From positions 1 to 64,000 of the forward strand of contig NZ_CADFDU010000017.1 in assembly GCF_902833045.1 (NCBI RefSeq): DNA of 64,000 nt, in the 5' to 3' direction. This stretch comes from Burkholderia sp. BCC0322. GTDB taxonomy: Bacteria; Pseudomonadota; Gammaproteobacteria; Burkholderiales; Burkholderiaceae. A program made the translations under genes and the position numbers. Of the stretch, positions 36,598 to 46,501 are shown piece after piece (the first letter of the stretch is position 1; every line of letters begins with the position of its first letter). A model generated the notes under the pieces. That model did no database searches. It saw nothing but the letters and a program-made list of their open reading frames with translations, and was not told the DNA's origin.

Positions 36598-38025
36598 ATG
36601 GCATCCACCCAGCCCGACCCGCTCGTCGCAGCGGGCGCAGCCCGCCCCGCGGCGATCGACCCCGGCTCCATCTCGGCCCGGCTCGACCGCCTGCCGCCCA
36701 CCCGCACCGTCTGGAAACTCGTCGTCCTGCTGAGCCTCGGATTCTTCTTCGAACTCTACGACCTGCTCTATAGCGGCTACGTCGCCCCCGGCCTCGTGAA
36801 AAGCGGAATCCTCTCCGCGACGACGCACGGACTGTTCGGCACCACGGGCGTCGCGAGCTTCATCGCCGCGCTGTTCTCCGGGCTCTTCATCGGCACGATC
36901 GCGTGCGGTTTCCTCGCCGATCGCTTCGGCCGCCGCGCGATCTTCACGTGGTCGCTGCTGTGGTACACGGCGGCCAACGTCGTGATGGCGTTCCAGGACA
37001 CCGCCGCCGGGCTGAACTTCTGGCGCTTCGTCGTCGGCCTCGGCCTCGGCGTCGAGATGGTGACGATCGGCACGTACATCTCCGAACTCGTACCGAAGCA
37101 GATCCGCGGCCGTGCATTCGCGTGCGAGCAGGCGGTCGGGTTCGTCGCGGTGCCGGTGGTCGCGTTCCTCGCATACCTGCTCGTGCCGCATGCCCCGTTC
37201 GGCCTCGATGGCTGGCGCTGGGTCGTGCTGATCGGCGCGCACGGTGCATTGTTCGTGTGGTGGATCCGCCGCGAACTGCCGGAAAGCCCGCGCTGGCTCG
37301 CGCAGCAGGGCCGGGTCGACGAAGCCGACCGCATCATGCGCACGCTCGAGGCGAAGGTCGAAGCCGAATACGGCCGGCCGCTGCCACCGCCCGCGCCCGC
37401 CGAGCCCGTGCCGCCGCGCGGCCGCTTCCGCGACATGTGGGTGCAGCCGTATCGCAGCCGCACGATCATGATGACGATCTTCAACGTGTTCCAGACGGTC
37501 GGCTTCTACGGCTTCGCGAACTGGGTGCCGACGCTGCTGATCAAGCAGGGCATCACGATCACGTCGAGCCTGATGTATTCGAGCGTGATCGCACTCGCCG
37601 CGCCGATCGGCCCGCTGATCGGCCTCGTAATCGCCGACCGCTTCGAGCGCAAGTCGGTGATCGTCGCGATGGCGGCGGCGATCGTCGTCTGCGGGCTGCT
37701 GTTCAGCCAGACGACGGTGGGCGCGTTCCTGATCGTGCTCGGCATCGGACTCACGCTCGCCAGCAACATCATGTCGTACAGCTTCCACGCGTATCAGGCC
37801 GAACTGTTCCCGACGTCGATCCGCGCACGGGCAGTCGGCTTCGTCTATTCGTGGAGCCGCTTCTCGGCGATCTTCTCGTCGTTCGTGATCGCGGCCGTGC
37901 TGAAGGGCTTCGGCACCTTCGGCGTGTTCGCGTTCATCGCGGGCGCGATGGTGATCGTGATGGCTGCGATCGGGCTCATGGGGCCGCGCACGAAGGGCAT
38001 TGCGCTCGAAACCATCTCGAAGTGA
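36598..38025 (+). CDS. MFS transporter
   Basis: A 475-residue, 12-helix symporter of the sugar/aromatic-acid type. It carries GFFFELYDLLYSGYVAPGL in TM1, GFLADRFGRRAIFTWS after TM2, and the central-loop signature RRELPESPRWLAQQGRVDEA; the second half repeats the loop motif (IADRFERKSVIV). The substrate is unknown. ATG 36598 follows CCGGAG. It is unlinked to the RHS remnant on its left. Confidence 0.88.
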   Translation: MASTQPDPLVAAGAARPAAIDPGSISARLDRLPPTRTVWKLVVLLSLGFFFELYDLLYSGYVAPGLVKSGILSATTHGLFGTTGVASFIAALFSGLFIGTIACGFLADRFGRRAIFTWSLLWYTAANVVMAFQDTAAGLNFWRFVVGLGLGVEMVTIGTYISELVPKQIRGRAFACEQAVGFVAVPVVAFLAYLLVPHAPFGLDGWRWVVLIGAHGALFVWWIRRELPESPRWLAQQGRVDEADRIMRTLEAKVEAEYGRPLPPPAPAEPVPPRGRFRDMWVQPYRSRTIMMTIFNVFQTVGFYGFANWVPTLLIKQGITITSSLMYSSVIALAAPIGPLIGLVIADRFERKSVIVAMAAAIVVCGLLFSQTTVGAFLIVLGIGLTLASNIMSYSFHAYQAELFPTSIRARAVGFVYSWSRFSAIFSSFVIAAVLKGFGTFGVFAFIAGAMVIVMAAIGLMGPRTKGIALETISK

Positions 38026-38502
38026 TCGGTGGTCGCGCACGCATGTCGCATGGTTCGTGCGGCATGCGTGCGATGCGATGGTGATTGCATCGCGCGTACG
38101 GCGTGTACCGCGTTTTGGAAATGATCCGGCATCCGAATCGATTTGAAGATGCAGTCGTGCCTTGGCGAAACACTCGGCTCCCTGTATCGATCTCGAGCGC
38201 TCAACGCACAAGCCTGGCATGCAATGAAACGGCGAGCGGCAACGAGTTGCAACAAAGCGTGACGAAGCGCAAAACCGCGCCTTTCCTCCCTGCCGATTCT
38301 TGCGCGGACGCGTAAAATGAAGAGCCTGACGACTCAATAGCCACCATCGGGCCGGTCGCGTTGCATCAACAACCGCTCCACCGCGAAGAGGCGTCGGCGC
38401 CGGGCGCATACGGTGCGCCGGACGTGTCGATGGCTCGCGCGGAGGCTGCGCCGCTCGCAACAGCAACATGCGGCGGCCGGATCGGCCGATGGCTTCGAAC
38501 GT
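38026..38502. other. 477-bp intergenic region
   Basis: No supported gene. It should hold the promoter of the L,D-transpeptidase at 38503. Composition is mixed, and no strong hairpin or T-run was found after the MFS stop. Confidence 0.4.
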
Positions 38503-39696
38503 ATGATGCTTTTCAGCCAAGCGCGGCGATTCAAGAAGCCGCGTTGTCTTGCTCGTGTCGCCGCTGCGTGTTTCTGGCTCGCTGCGGCACTGCCGATCTC
38601 CGTGCTTGTCGCGCGGCCTGCCTTTGCGGCGTCCGACGCACCGTTGCCCACTGCTACGTCATCCTCATCAGTCGAGTCGCCCGCATCGGCGGCGTCTCGC
38701 ACGCATGCTGCTTCGTCAGCGCGTGCATCGTCGGGTGCGTCGGCGGCCCAGCCCGCGCCTGTCGCATCGAGTGCATCGGGCGCATCGGCGCCCTCTGCAG
38801 TTTCTGCCGCATCCGCCGCCGCACCTGCATCGGCCGCGTCCGCCACGCCCGCCAGCGAGGCCGAGGCACCCGCGCCGACACCGCCGCGCCAGCATCCCCC
38901 CTTGTCGGCCGAAGAGGCAAAAAATGCGACGGCACGCGCGATCGACATGCGCAAGCGCTTCACACAGGAAGTCACGCGGCGCCTGAACGTGCCTGCAAGC
39001 GAGCAGCGCGCGTACGGCGAGCGGCTCCAGAAGGCGCTCGCCGAAGCTGACCTCGGCAACCTGGCGGGCGAATACATCGCTATGGTCGACCGCTCACCGA
39101 ACGTGCAGGCGCTGTTCATCTACTTCCGCGCGACGCCGGCCAACGCGTGGATGATGATCGGCGCATCGCCGGTCGGCACCGGGCTGCCGGGCCAGTACGA
39201 CCATTTCCTGACACCGCTCGGCGTGTTCCATCATTCGCCGGACAACATGGATTTCCGCGCGGAAGGCACGACCAACGAGAACGGCATTCGCGGCTACGGC
39301 CGCCGCGACATGCGCATCTACGACTTCGGCTGGGTGGACGGCGAGCGCGGCTGGGGCAAGGGCGGCGTGTCGCCGATGCGCTTCCAGATGCATGCGACCG
39401 ATCCCGATCGCCTCGAATCGCTGCTGGGCATACGGCACTCGAAAGGGTGCGTGCGGATTCCCGCGTCGCTGAACACGTTCTTCGACCGGCACGGCCTGCT
39501 CGACGACGATTACCAGGCGCGCGTCGAGGCCGGCAAGTCGCTGTGGGTGTTGCGTCGCGACCGCGACATCACGCCGATCGCGGGCCGCTACCTGGTCGTG
39601 ACCGACAGCGCACGCAAGACGCGGCCGGCGTGGTCGCCGTTGCCGGGGCGCAAGGCGTGGTCGAAGGTGCCGAAGGGCGGCGACACGGCGGACTGA
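38503..39696 (+). CDS. Secreted L,D-transpeptidase
   Basis: A 397-residue periplasmic YkuD-family enzyme that crosslinks peptidoglycan or attaches proteins to it. The signal peptide (ACFWLAAALPISVLVARPAFA) ends near residue 43. A roughly 90-residue Ala/Ser/Pro-rich linker follows, then the catalytic domain with the conserved His near 298 (FQMHATDP) and nucleophile Cys316 in IRHSKGCVRIP. ATG 38503 puts the signal peptide at the N-terminus; a second ATG follows immediately at 38506. The long low-complexity linker is unusual and likely spans the wall. Confidence 0.88.
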   Translation: MMLFSQARRFKKPRCLARVAAACFWLAAALPISVLVARPAFAASDAPLPTATSSSSVESPASAASRTHAASSARASSGASAAQPAPVASSASGASAPSAVSAASAAAPASAASATPASEAEAPAPTPPRQHPPLSAEEAKNATARAIDMRKRFTQEVTRRLNVPASEQRAYGERLQKALAEADLGNLAGEYIAMVDRSPNVQALFIYFRATPANAWMMIGASPVGTGLPGQYDHFLTPLGVFHHSPDNMDFRAEGTTNENGIRGYGRRDMRIYDFGWVDGERGWGKGGVSPMRFQMHATDPDRLESLLGIRHSKGCVRIPASLNTFFDRHGLLDDDYQARVEAGKSLWVLRRDRDITPIAGRYLVVTDSARKTRPAWSPLPGRKAWSKVPKGGDTAD

Positions 39697-39868
39697 CCGC
39701 CGATCATGCCGGCGCGCGTCGCGTCGTTCCGCGCGCTCGGCTCCGCTTCGCCCGGGTGGACTCATCCGGCGCGGAGCGTGGTACTGGCCACTGCCTTCGT
39801 CATCACGCGCTCCTATAATGAGCGCCGGCACGACAACAGCAACAACAAAGACGAGGGCGACCCTTCCG

Positions 39869-41779
39869 ATGGGCAATCGATCATGGCTGTATCTCCAGGC
39901 CGGTGACGGCGACGACGCGCGAACGATCGCGCTCGCGGAATCCAACAATCACTTTCCGCTGCTGTGGCGCGTGCTGCTCGCCGACGGCGGCGCGGGCGAC
40001 GCGATTACCGATCAGCGCGTGTTCGGCGATGCCGGCACGCCGAATCTCGCCAGCGACGCGCGTGCGGCGCATGCGCGACTCAGCCGGCTCGCGTCGTTCG
40101 TCGTCGCGTATCCGCTGCCCGGTGACGATCCGGCGCTCGCGCGTCAGTTCGATGCGCTCGTGCGTCATCTCGGCGAATCGATCGACGCGCTCGGCGATGC
40201 ACACGGCGCACCGCGGTTTTCCGCGAATCTCGACGAGTTGTCGTGGCTCGACGGCGGCGATCCGAGCGACTACATCGACCGGGAGCGCGATACCTGCACG
40301 CGCCTGTGGTGGCAGGTCGCGAACTGCATGGACTTTCGCGACGTGCACGGCGTGCGCGATGCGCTCGAGATCGATACGCCACCCGACTGGCGCGACTGGG
40401 CGTGGGGCTTCGGGTTCGGCTGCATGTCGCATCACTATTTCGTCCGCCAGGAGCCGCCGCGCGGCGTGATGTTTGCCGAGATGTTCGATGCCGGCGAGGT
40501 GCACGGCAACTGGCTCGGCTACGGCACGTTCAGCTTTCGCGCACGCAACGGCCTGTGGGGCGTGCGGCGTGAAACCGACGACGCGTGGCACGTGATCGTG
40601 CCGCCCGAGTGGGCGAGCCTGTGGACGAGCGGCGCGCGCGACGGCCGGTTGCTGTGGGCCGCGCGCGACGGGAAGGTCGGCCTGCTGTTCGCCGATGGCG
40701 ATAGCGATGGCGATGAGATGCGAATCGTGCGCGAACCGTCGTTCGACGCCGTGTGGGATTTCAGCGGCGACGTCGCATGCGTGCGCGTCGGCGAGCGGCT
40801 CGGACTCGTGCGCACGGACGGCACGTGGGCGCTCGAGCCGTCACTCGACGATTTCGGCGATTTCACCGGCGGGCTCGCATCCGCGAGCCTGGACGGCCGC
40901 TGGGGCTTCGTCGACACGCACGGTGCGTGGGTGATTCCGCCGCGTTTCGACGATGCGCATGAATTCGAGAGCGGCACCGTCGCGGCGGTATCCGAAGGCG
41001 AGCGGTGGGGGCTGATCGGGCGCGACGGACAATGGCGCGCGCAACCCGAGTGGGACGCGCTCGAATGGTCGTCCGAATGCGGCGCCTTCGTCGCGCAGCG
41101 CAACGGTCACGTCGGCCTCGTCGATGCGAAGGGCCGGGTCGTCGTCGAACCGCATTACGCGGAAGTCGCCAGGCTGACCGACGACGAACGGACGGACATG
41201 CTGACCGAGCTCGGCGCGATCCGCCACATCGTTCGGCGCGACGACGGGCGGTGCGCGATTGTCGACGGGCAGGGCCGCGTGCTGACACCGTTCGACTTCG
41301 TCAACATGGGGGCGCTGCCGTGGTTGCCCGATGACGAAGCCGTGCCGGGCGAGCTGTTCACGCGTTACGCGATCGGCGTCCTGCCGGGCGAGCCGGTGCA
41401 ACTCGCGGTCTGCGATCTCGAGACGGGCGCAACGGTCGCGCAGGGGCGCTACGACGACGTGGCCGGCCTGTTCTGGGGCGCCGATCACGGCTGGCTGGCC
41501 TGTGTGGAGGACGAGAGCGGCCACGACGTGCGGGCGACGGTGCTTCGCTCGGACGGTACCGTGCTGCATCCGGCGCGTTATACGCGGATCGGTGACGATG
41601 CGCTGTTCGACGACGATCGCAACGCAGGCGTCGGACACGCGATGCTGATGCCGTGGTTCGTCCGCCGTGTCGCGGTCGCGCAGAACTGGAGCCTGGGCGA
41701 ACCGGTCGCCGCCTTGCGCGACGACGGCACGCCGGTATGGCTGTACGCGGACGGGCACGCGACGACGACGCGTCGATAG
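39869..41779 (+). CDS. WG-repeat protein
   Basis: A 636-residue protein with WG beta-propeller-type repeats in its middle. Tandem units read like LGLVRTDGTWALEPSLDDFGDF, RWGFVDTHGAWVIPPRFDDAHEF, RWGLIGRDGQWRAQPEWDALEW and HVGLVDAKGRVVVEPHYAEVARL, roughly residues 300-450. The first third is an uncharacterised region rich in Asp and Trp. No signal peptide. Function is unknown; WG proteins often bind other proteins. ATG 39869 follows GAGGGCGA. Confidence 0.8.
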   Translation: MGNRSWLYLQAGDGDDARTIALAESNNHFPLLWRVLLADGGAGDAITDQRVFGDAGTPNLASDARAAHARLSRLASFVVAYPLPGDDPALARQFDALVRHLGESIDALGDAHGAPRFSANLDELSWLDGGDPSDYIDRERDTCTRLWWQVANCMDFRDVHGVRDALEIDTPPDWRDWAWGFGFGCMSHHYFVRQEPPRGVMFAEMFDAGEVHGNWLGYGTFSFRARNGLWGVRRETDDAWHVIVPPEWASLWTSGARDGRLLWAARDGKVGLLFADGDSDGDEMRIVREPSFDAVWDFSGDVACVRVGERLGLVRTDGTWALEPSLDDFGDFTGGLASASLDGRWGFVDTHGAWVIPPRFDDAHEFESGTVAAVSEGERWGLIGRDGQWRAQPEWDALEWSSECGAFVAQRNGHVGLVDAKGRVVVEPHYAEVARLTDDERTDMLTELGAIRHIVRRDDGRCAIVDGQGRVLTPFDFVNMGALPWLPDDEAVPGELFTRYAIGVLPGEPVQLAVCDLETGATVAQGRYDDVAGLFWGADHGWLACVEDESGHDVRATVLRSDGTVLHPARYTRIGDDALFDDDRNAGVGHAMLMPWFVRRVAVAQNWSLGEPVAALRDDGTPVWLYADGHATTTRR

Positions 41780-41825
41780 GCCGGACTGCTGTCGTGCATG
41801 CCGGCATGGCCCGCCGGCATCCTGG

Positions 41826-44054
41826 TCAGCGGAACAACCTCAGCCAGTCGAACAGGCCCGGGTGCGGCGTGCGTCGCCGCGGCGCCGGCGCGCTGCGCGG
41901 CCGGAAGTCAGGCGAGAACTGCGCGTGCGGATCGATCGCCCTCGCGCGCAGCGCCGCATCGTAGAACGTGCCGACGATCGGCAGTGCGCTGTGCGCGCCT
42001 GCGCCCCAGTAGTCGCTGCGCAGCGTCACGCTGCCGTCGTCGAAGCCGACCCATGCGCCGGCCACGAGCTGCGGATGCATCAGGATGAACCAGCCGTCCG
42101 CGTTGTCCTGCGTCGTGCCCGTCTTGCCGGCGACGTCGACTCGGATTCCGTAGCGCGAACGAATGTCGGCGCCGGTGCCGCGATCGACGACGTCGCGCAT
42201 CACGTCGACCAGCGTCCGTGCCGCAGGCTCCGGCAATGCACGTTCGGGCGGCGCGCTGCCGAAGGCGGCGAGCACCTTGCCGTCGCGATCGTCGATGCGC
42301 GTGATCATCTGCGGCGCGACGTACACGCCGCGGTTCGCGATCGTGCCGTACGCGGACACCATCTCCTTCAGCGTGACGGGGCTCGTGCCGAGTGCGAGCG
42401 ACGGTACCGCGTCGAGCGGGCTCTCGCGCACGCCCATTGCGCGCGCGAGCTGCGCCACCTTCGCGGCGCCTTCGTGCTGCATCACCTGCGCGGTGATGCG
42501 GTTGCGCGACAGCGCGAGCGCATCGCGCAGCGTCATCGGCTCGTCGGTGGGCGGCTCGGCATCGGTCGGGCGCCAGACCGCACTACCGTCGATCGGAATC
42601 GCGACGGGGCGGTCAACGAACGTATCGTCCGGCCGCATGCCGTCCGCGAACGCGGCGCCATAGACGAACGGCTTGAACGTCGAGCCGGGCTGGCGCCGCG
42701 CCTGCGAGACGTGATCGAACGGCTCGCCGCCGAAATCGGGACTGCCGACCCACGCGCGGATCGCGCCGTTGCGCGGATCGATCGCGACGAAGCCGGCCTG
42801 CACCTGCGTCTTGCGCTCGCACAGCGTGCGCATGAATTCCCGATTGGCGCCGAGCTGCTTCAGCGCCGCGACGTCGGTCAGCCCCGTGTCGCGTGCCTGC
42901 CGATAGTCGGGTGTCTGGCGGATGAATCCGCGGAACAGGTCGTTGCGCAGCCCGCAGCCTGACGGGCCGCGCCACGCGCTGTCGGCGATCGCCTGCAGCC
43001 GTTCGGTCTGCCGCGTCAGCGCCTGCGTCGCCATGTCCTGCAGTCGCGCGTCGAGCGTCGTGCGTACGACGAGTCCGTCGGAGTACAGATCATAGTTGTT
43101 GCGATCGGCCCACGCGATCAGCCATTTGCGCAACTGCACCGCGAAGTGCGGGGCGAGGCCGGGTTGCCCCGACTGCGGCTCGAAGTCGACGCGCAGCGGC
43201 TGGCGCTGTAGTTTTGCGAGCTGCTGCGGCGTCAGCATGCGCATCTGCGCCATCCGGTCGAGCACGATGTTGCGCCGCTGTACCGCGCGTTCCGGATTCA
43301 GCACCGGGTTGTAGTAGCTGTTGCCCTTCAGCATCCCGACGAGCGTCGCGCTTTCGACGAGGTCGAGCTGGTCGGCCGACTTGCCGAAATAGGTGCGCGC
43401 CGCCATTTCGACGCCGTACGCGTTGTACAGGAACGGCACGGTGTTCAGGTAGGTTTCGAGAATCTCGTCCTTGCTGTACACCGACTCGATCTTGAACGCG
43501 GTGATCAGCTCCTTCACCTTGCGCGTGAGCGTCGGCGCGCGGCCGACTTCATCCGGATACAGGTTGCGCGCGAGCTGCTGCGTGATCGTCGAGCCGCCCT
43601 GGCGGTCGCCGGAGAACGTATGCAGCCCGGCCGCGATCGTGCGGCGCACGTCGATGCCGTGATGTGCGTAGAAGCGGTGGTCCTCGGTCGCGATCAGCGC
43701 GTCGACCATATGCGGCGAGATCTGCTTGAGCGGTACCCATTCGCGGTTGACGGGCCGGAACTCGGCGATCAGCTGGCCGTCGGCGGACAGCACGCGCGCG
43801 GGCCGGTCGATGCGCGCCTTGCGGATGTCGCCGATGCTCGGCGTGAACGGGACGAATGCGAGCAGCACCAGCAGGCCCAGCACCGGGATCGCGGCGAGCG
43901 TCAGCGCGACGCCGCGGCGCGTCGGATGACGCAGGCCATGCAGCGCGCCGGCGCCCAGCGCGCGGATGCGCGCGCGGCAGGCCGCGGCGAACGGTGCGAC
44001 GCGGGCGCGGCAACGGCGCCACGCGTCTCGAAGAAGCGGCACGAAGCGATTCAA
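41826..44054 (-). CDS. Class A penicillin-binding protein
   Basis: A 742-residue bifunctional peptidoglycan synthase anchored by one N-terminal helix (residues 50-70). The glycosyltransferase (GT51) domain shows catalytic Glu124 in ATEDHRFYAHHG and RQGGSTITQQLARN. The transpeptidase domain has Ser458-T-F-Lys461, SRN at 516-518 and KTGTT at 644-648. Overall it is close to PBP1A in layout. It lies opposite the WG-repeat gene and ends 47 bases from it. Confidence 0.93.
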   Translation of the reverse strand: MNRFVPLLRDAWRRCRARVAPFAAACRARIRALGAGALHGLRHPTRRGVALTLAAIPVLGLLVLLAFVPFTPSIGDIRKARIDRPARVLSADGQLIAEFRPVNREWVPLKQISPHMVDALIATEDHRFYAHHGIDVRRTIAAGLHTFSGDRQGGSTITQQLARNLYPDEVGRAPTLTRKVKELITAFKIESVYSKDEILETYLNTVPFLYNAYGVEMAARTYFGKSADQLDLVESATLVGMLKGNSYYNPVLNPERAVQRRNIVLDRMAQMRMLTPQQLAKLQRQPLRVDFEPQSGQPGLAPHFAVQLRKWLIAWADRNNYDLYSDGLVVRTTLDARLQDMATQALTRQTERLQAIADSAWRGPSGCGLRNDLFRGFIRQTPDYRQARDTGLTDVAALKQLGANREFMRTLCERKTQVQAGFVAIDPRNGAIRAWVGSPDFGGEPFDHVSQARRQPGSTFKPFVYGAAFADGMRPDDTFVDRPVAIPIDGSAVWRPTDAEPPTDEPMTLRDALALSRNRITAQVMQHEGAAKVAQLARAMGVRESPLDAVPSLALGTSPVTLKEMVSAYGTIANRGVYVAPQMITRIDDRDGKVLAAFGSAPPERALPEPAARTLVDVMRDVVDRGTGADIRSRYGIRVDVAGKTGTTQDNADGWFILMHPQLVAGAWVGFDDGSVTLRSDYWGAGAHSALPIVGTFYDAALRARAIDPHAQFSPDFRPRSAPAPRRRTPHPGLFDWLRLFR

Positions 44055-44178
44055 GTCGGCAGGAGCACGGAGGGAAGAGGCGCGATCCTAGCAAACGGCA
44101 CCCGTGCGACGCCGGCCAAAACGGCCGTTTGCTTGCAGGATTTACGGACGATTACGTTTGTTGCCTGCCGACAACCTT

Positions 44179-45684
44179 TTACGGCACGCGCGGTCGCGAT
44201 TCCGCTGACGAAACCACATCCGCGAGCCGCTGCGCGGCCGCCTCCATCTGCGCGCGGCCGAACCCGCCGAAGCCCAGCACGAGCCCCGGGCGGGCCGTGC
44301 CCGGTGCGAACATCGGCGATACCGCGCGCACCGCGACGCCGGCTTGCGCGGCGCGTTCGACCACGTCGAGATCGTCGATCCCTTCCGCGAGCCACAGCAC
44401 GACGTGCATCCCCTGGTCGCCCGGCTGCACCCACGCGCGTTCGCGCGGCAGCCGCGCCTCGAGCGTGTCGATCAGCAGCGCGCGCTGTTCCGCATACACG
44501 CTGCGCACGCGGCGGATGTGGCGGTCGAGATGGCCTTCCGCGATGAACGCGGCCAGCACGTGCTGGTCGGCGGTCGGCGCGTGGCGATCCATCAGCACGC
44601 GGGCGCCGCAGAACGCGGGCACGAGATCGTCGGGCGCGATCACGTAGCCGAGCCGAAGCGACGGAAACAGGATCTTGCTGAACGTGCCGAGGTAGATCAC
44701 GCGATCGGGGTCGAGCCCCTGCAGTGACGGGAATGGATGGCCTTCGTAGCGCAGCTCGCTGTCGTAATCGTCCTCGACCACCCATGCGTGCCGTGCGCGC
44801 GCCCACGCGAGCAGCGCATTGCGCCGCGCCATGCTGAGCGGCATGCCGAGCGGATACTGATGCGACGGCGTGACGAATGCGACCCGCGCATGTGGCGCGA
44901 GACGGATACCGGCCTCGACGTCGATACCGTCGGCGTCGACCGGCACCCGCACCATCGCGTCGCGCCGCCCGGTGCTGTCGAGCAGCGCGGTGATGCCGCG
45001 ATAGGCCGGATTCTCGACCCACGCCTGACTGCCCGCGCCGAGCAGCACCTGGCTCGCGAGATGCAGCCCCTGCTGCGTGCCGCTCGTGATCACGACCTGG
45101 CCGGCATCGCAGCGCACCGAGCGCGAGCGGCGCACGTAGTCGGCGATCGCTTCGCGCAGCGGCAGCGCGCCTTGCGGATCGGCATAGCCGGATGGCGCGC
45201 CGGCGCCGCGCGCGCGCAGCCGGTTGCCGAGCCGGCGCCAGATGTCGTCGGGTGCGGTGAGCCCGACCGGCACCGAGATCGCGAACGGCATGGCCGGCAG
45301 CGGACGGAATTCGCCGGCGATCCGCGCGAACGTGGCGGCAGGCTCGGGCAGGCCGGCGCGCGCCGGGGAGCGGCGCCGGGCGGGCGGTTCGGGGGCGTTG
45401 ACGGGCGGCTCCGCTAGCGCGTGCGCGACCCGCGTGCCCGCGCCGCCGCGCGATTCGAGAAAGCCTTCGGCGATGAGCTGCGCATACGCATCGACGACGG
45501 TGCCGCGCGCCACCTGCAGCGACGCGGCGAGCAGCCGTGTGGACGGCAGCGTGTCGCCGGGCCGGACGTCGCCGCGCCGCACCGCTTCGCGCAGCGCCTG
45601 CGCGAGCTGGCGGCTCAGGTCGCCGGCCGCACGATCGAGCGCGCCGAGCGACGGGATGTCGACGTTCCGGGCCGTTCTTGCCAT
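44179..45684 (-). CDS. MocR/PdxR-type regulator
   Basis: A 501-residue fusion of a GntR winged helix (residues 12-85: LSRQLAQALREAVRRGDVRPGDTLPSTRLLA) and a class I aminotransferase-like domain. The PLP lysine is Lys337 in YLGTFSKILFP. Family members sense PLP or amino-acid adducts and regulate vitamin B6 or amino-acid genes. It is divergent from the PaiB-like gene (123-base gap), which is likely its target. ATG 45684 is the GntR-proximal start; longer frames upstream would overlap that neighbour. Confidence 0.9.
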   Translation of the reverse strand: MARTARNVDIPSLGALDRAAGDLSRQLAQALREAVRRGDVRPGDTLPSTRLLAASLQVARGTVVDAYAQLIAEGFLESRGGAGTRVAHALAEPPVNAPEPPARRRSPARAGLPEPAATFARIAGEFRPLPAMPFAISVPVGLTAPDDIWRRLGNRLRARGAGAPSGYADPQGALPLREAIADYVRRSRSVRCDAGQVVITSGTQQGLHLASQVLLGAGSQAWVENPAYRGITALLDSTGRRDAMVRVPVDADGIDVEAGIRLAPHARVAFVTPSHQYPLGMPLSMARRNALLAWARARHAWVVEDDYDSELRYEGHPFPSLQGLDPDRVIYLGTFSKILFPSLRLGYVIAPDDLVPAFCGARVLMDRHAPTADQHVLAAFIAEGHLDRHIRRVRSVYAEQRALLIDTLEARLPRERAWVQPGDQGMHVVLWLAEGIDDLDVVERAAQAGVAVRAVSPMFAPGTARPGLVLGFGGFGRAQMEAAAQRLADVVSSAESRPRVP

Positions 45685-45807
45685 GATTCTGGTCTGCTGA
45701 AATTGTTTCAATCCGGCTCTACAGCATAAACCAGTTTGGAGCCACAATCGCCGCATGACGGGCCAGCGCCTGAGCCATTCCAACCCTCGCATGACCGTGG
45801 AGCCGAC

Positions 45808-46446
45808 ATGTACGTCCCCGCCGATTTCGCCGAAACCAATCCCGACGCGCTGCGAGAGCTGATCGTGCAGCATCCGTTCGGCAGCCTGATCACGCACGGC
45901 AAGAGCGGGCTCGACGCGAACCACATCCCGTTCGAGCTGCTGCCGGGCGACGGCGGGCCCGACGAGCTGCATGCGCACGTCGCGCGCGCGAATCCGGTCT
46001 GGCAGGACGTCGCGAACGGCGACGAGGTGCTCGTAATCTTCCGCGCGGGTGACGCATACATCTCGCCGACCTGGTATCCGAGCAAGCATGTGGCGCACCG
46101 GCAGGTGCCGACGTGGAACTACGTGGTCGTGCATGCGCACGGCCGCATCACGGTGCGCGACGACGAGAAGTTCGTGCGCGGCGTGGTTGCCCGGCTGACG
46201 CGCACGCACGAGGCGTCGCAGCCGGCGCCGTGGAAGATGGGCGACGCGCCGAAGGATTATCTCGACGCGATGCTGCAGTCGATCGTCGGACTGCAGATCG
46301 AGATCACGCGGCTCGTCGGCAAGCGCAAGCTCGGGCAGAACAAGGCGGAGGCCGATATTCGGGGCGCGGGCGACGCGCTGGTCGCGAACGGCAACCTCGC
46401 GATCGGCGAAGCGATGATCGAGGCGGCCGACGCGAAGCTTGGGTAA
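45808..46446 (+). CDS. PaiB-type FMN-binding regulator
   Basis: A 212-residue protein of the PaiB family, a flavin-binding split-barrel fold annotated as a negative transcriptional regulator. The family start MYVPADFAETNPDALRELI and the core NHIPFEL, GDAYISPTWYPSK and VPTWNYVVVHAHG are all present. It is driven divergently from a MocR regulator. The flavin-binding and regulatory role is known from the family, not from this sequence. Confidence 0.9.
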   Translation: MYVPADFAETNPDALRELIVQHPFGSLITHGKSGLDANHIPFELLPGDGGPDELHAHVARANPVWQDVANGDEVLVIFRAGDAYISPTWYPSKHVAHRQVPTWNYVVVHAHGRITVRDDEKFVRGVVARLTRTHEASQPAPWKMGDAPKDYLDAMLQSIVGLQIEITRLVGKRKLGQNKAEADIRGAGDALVANGNLAIGEAMIEAADAKLG

Positions 46447-46501
46447 ACGCTCGCGACAGGTCGGCACGCGCGGGCGAGTGCCAGGCCCGCGCGCCGGCCC
46501 G

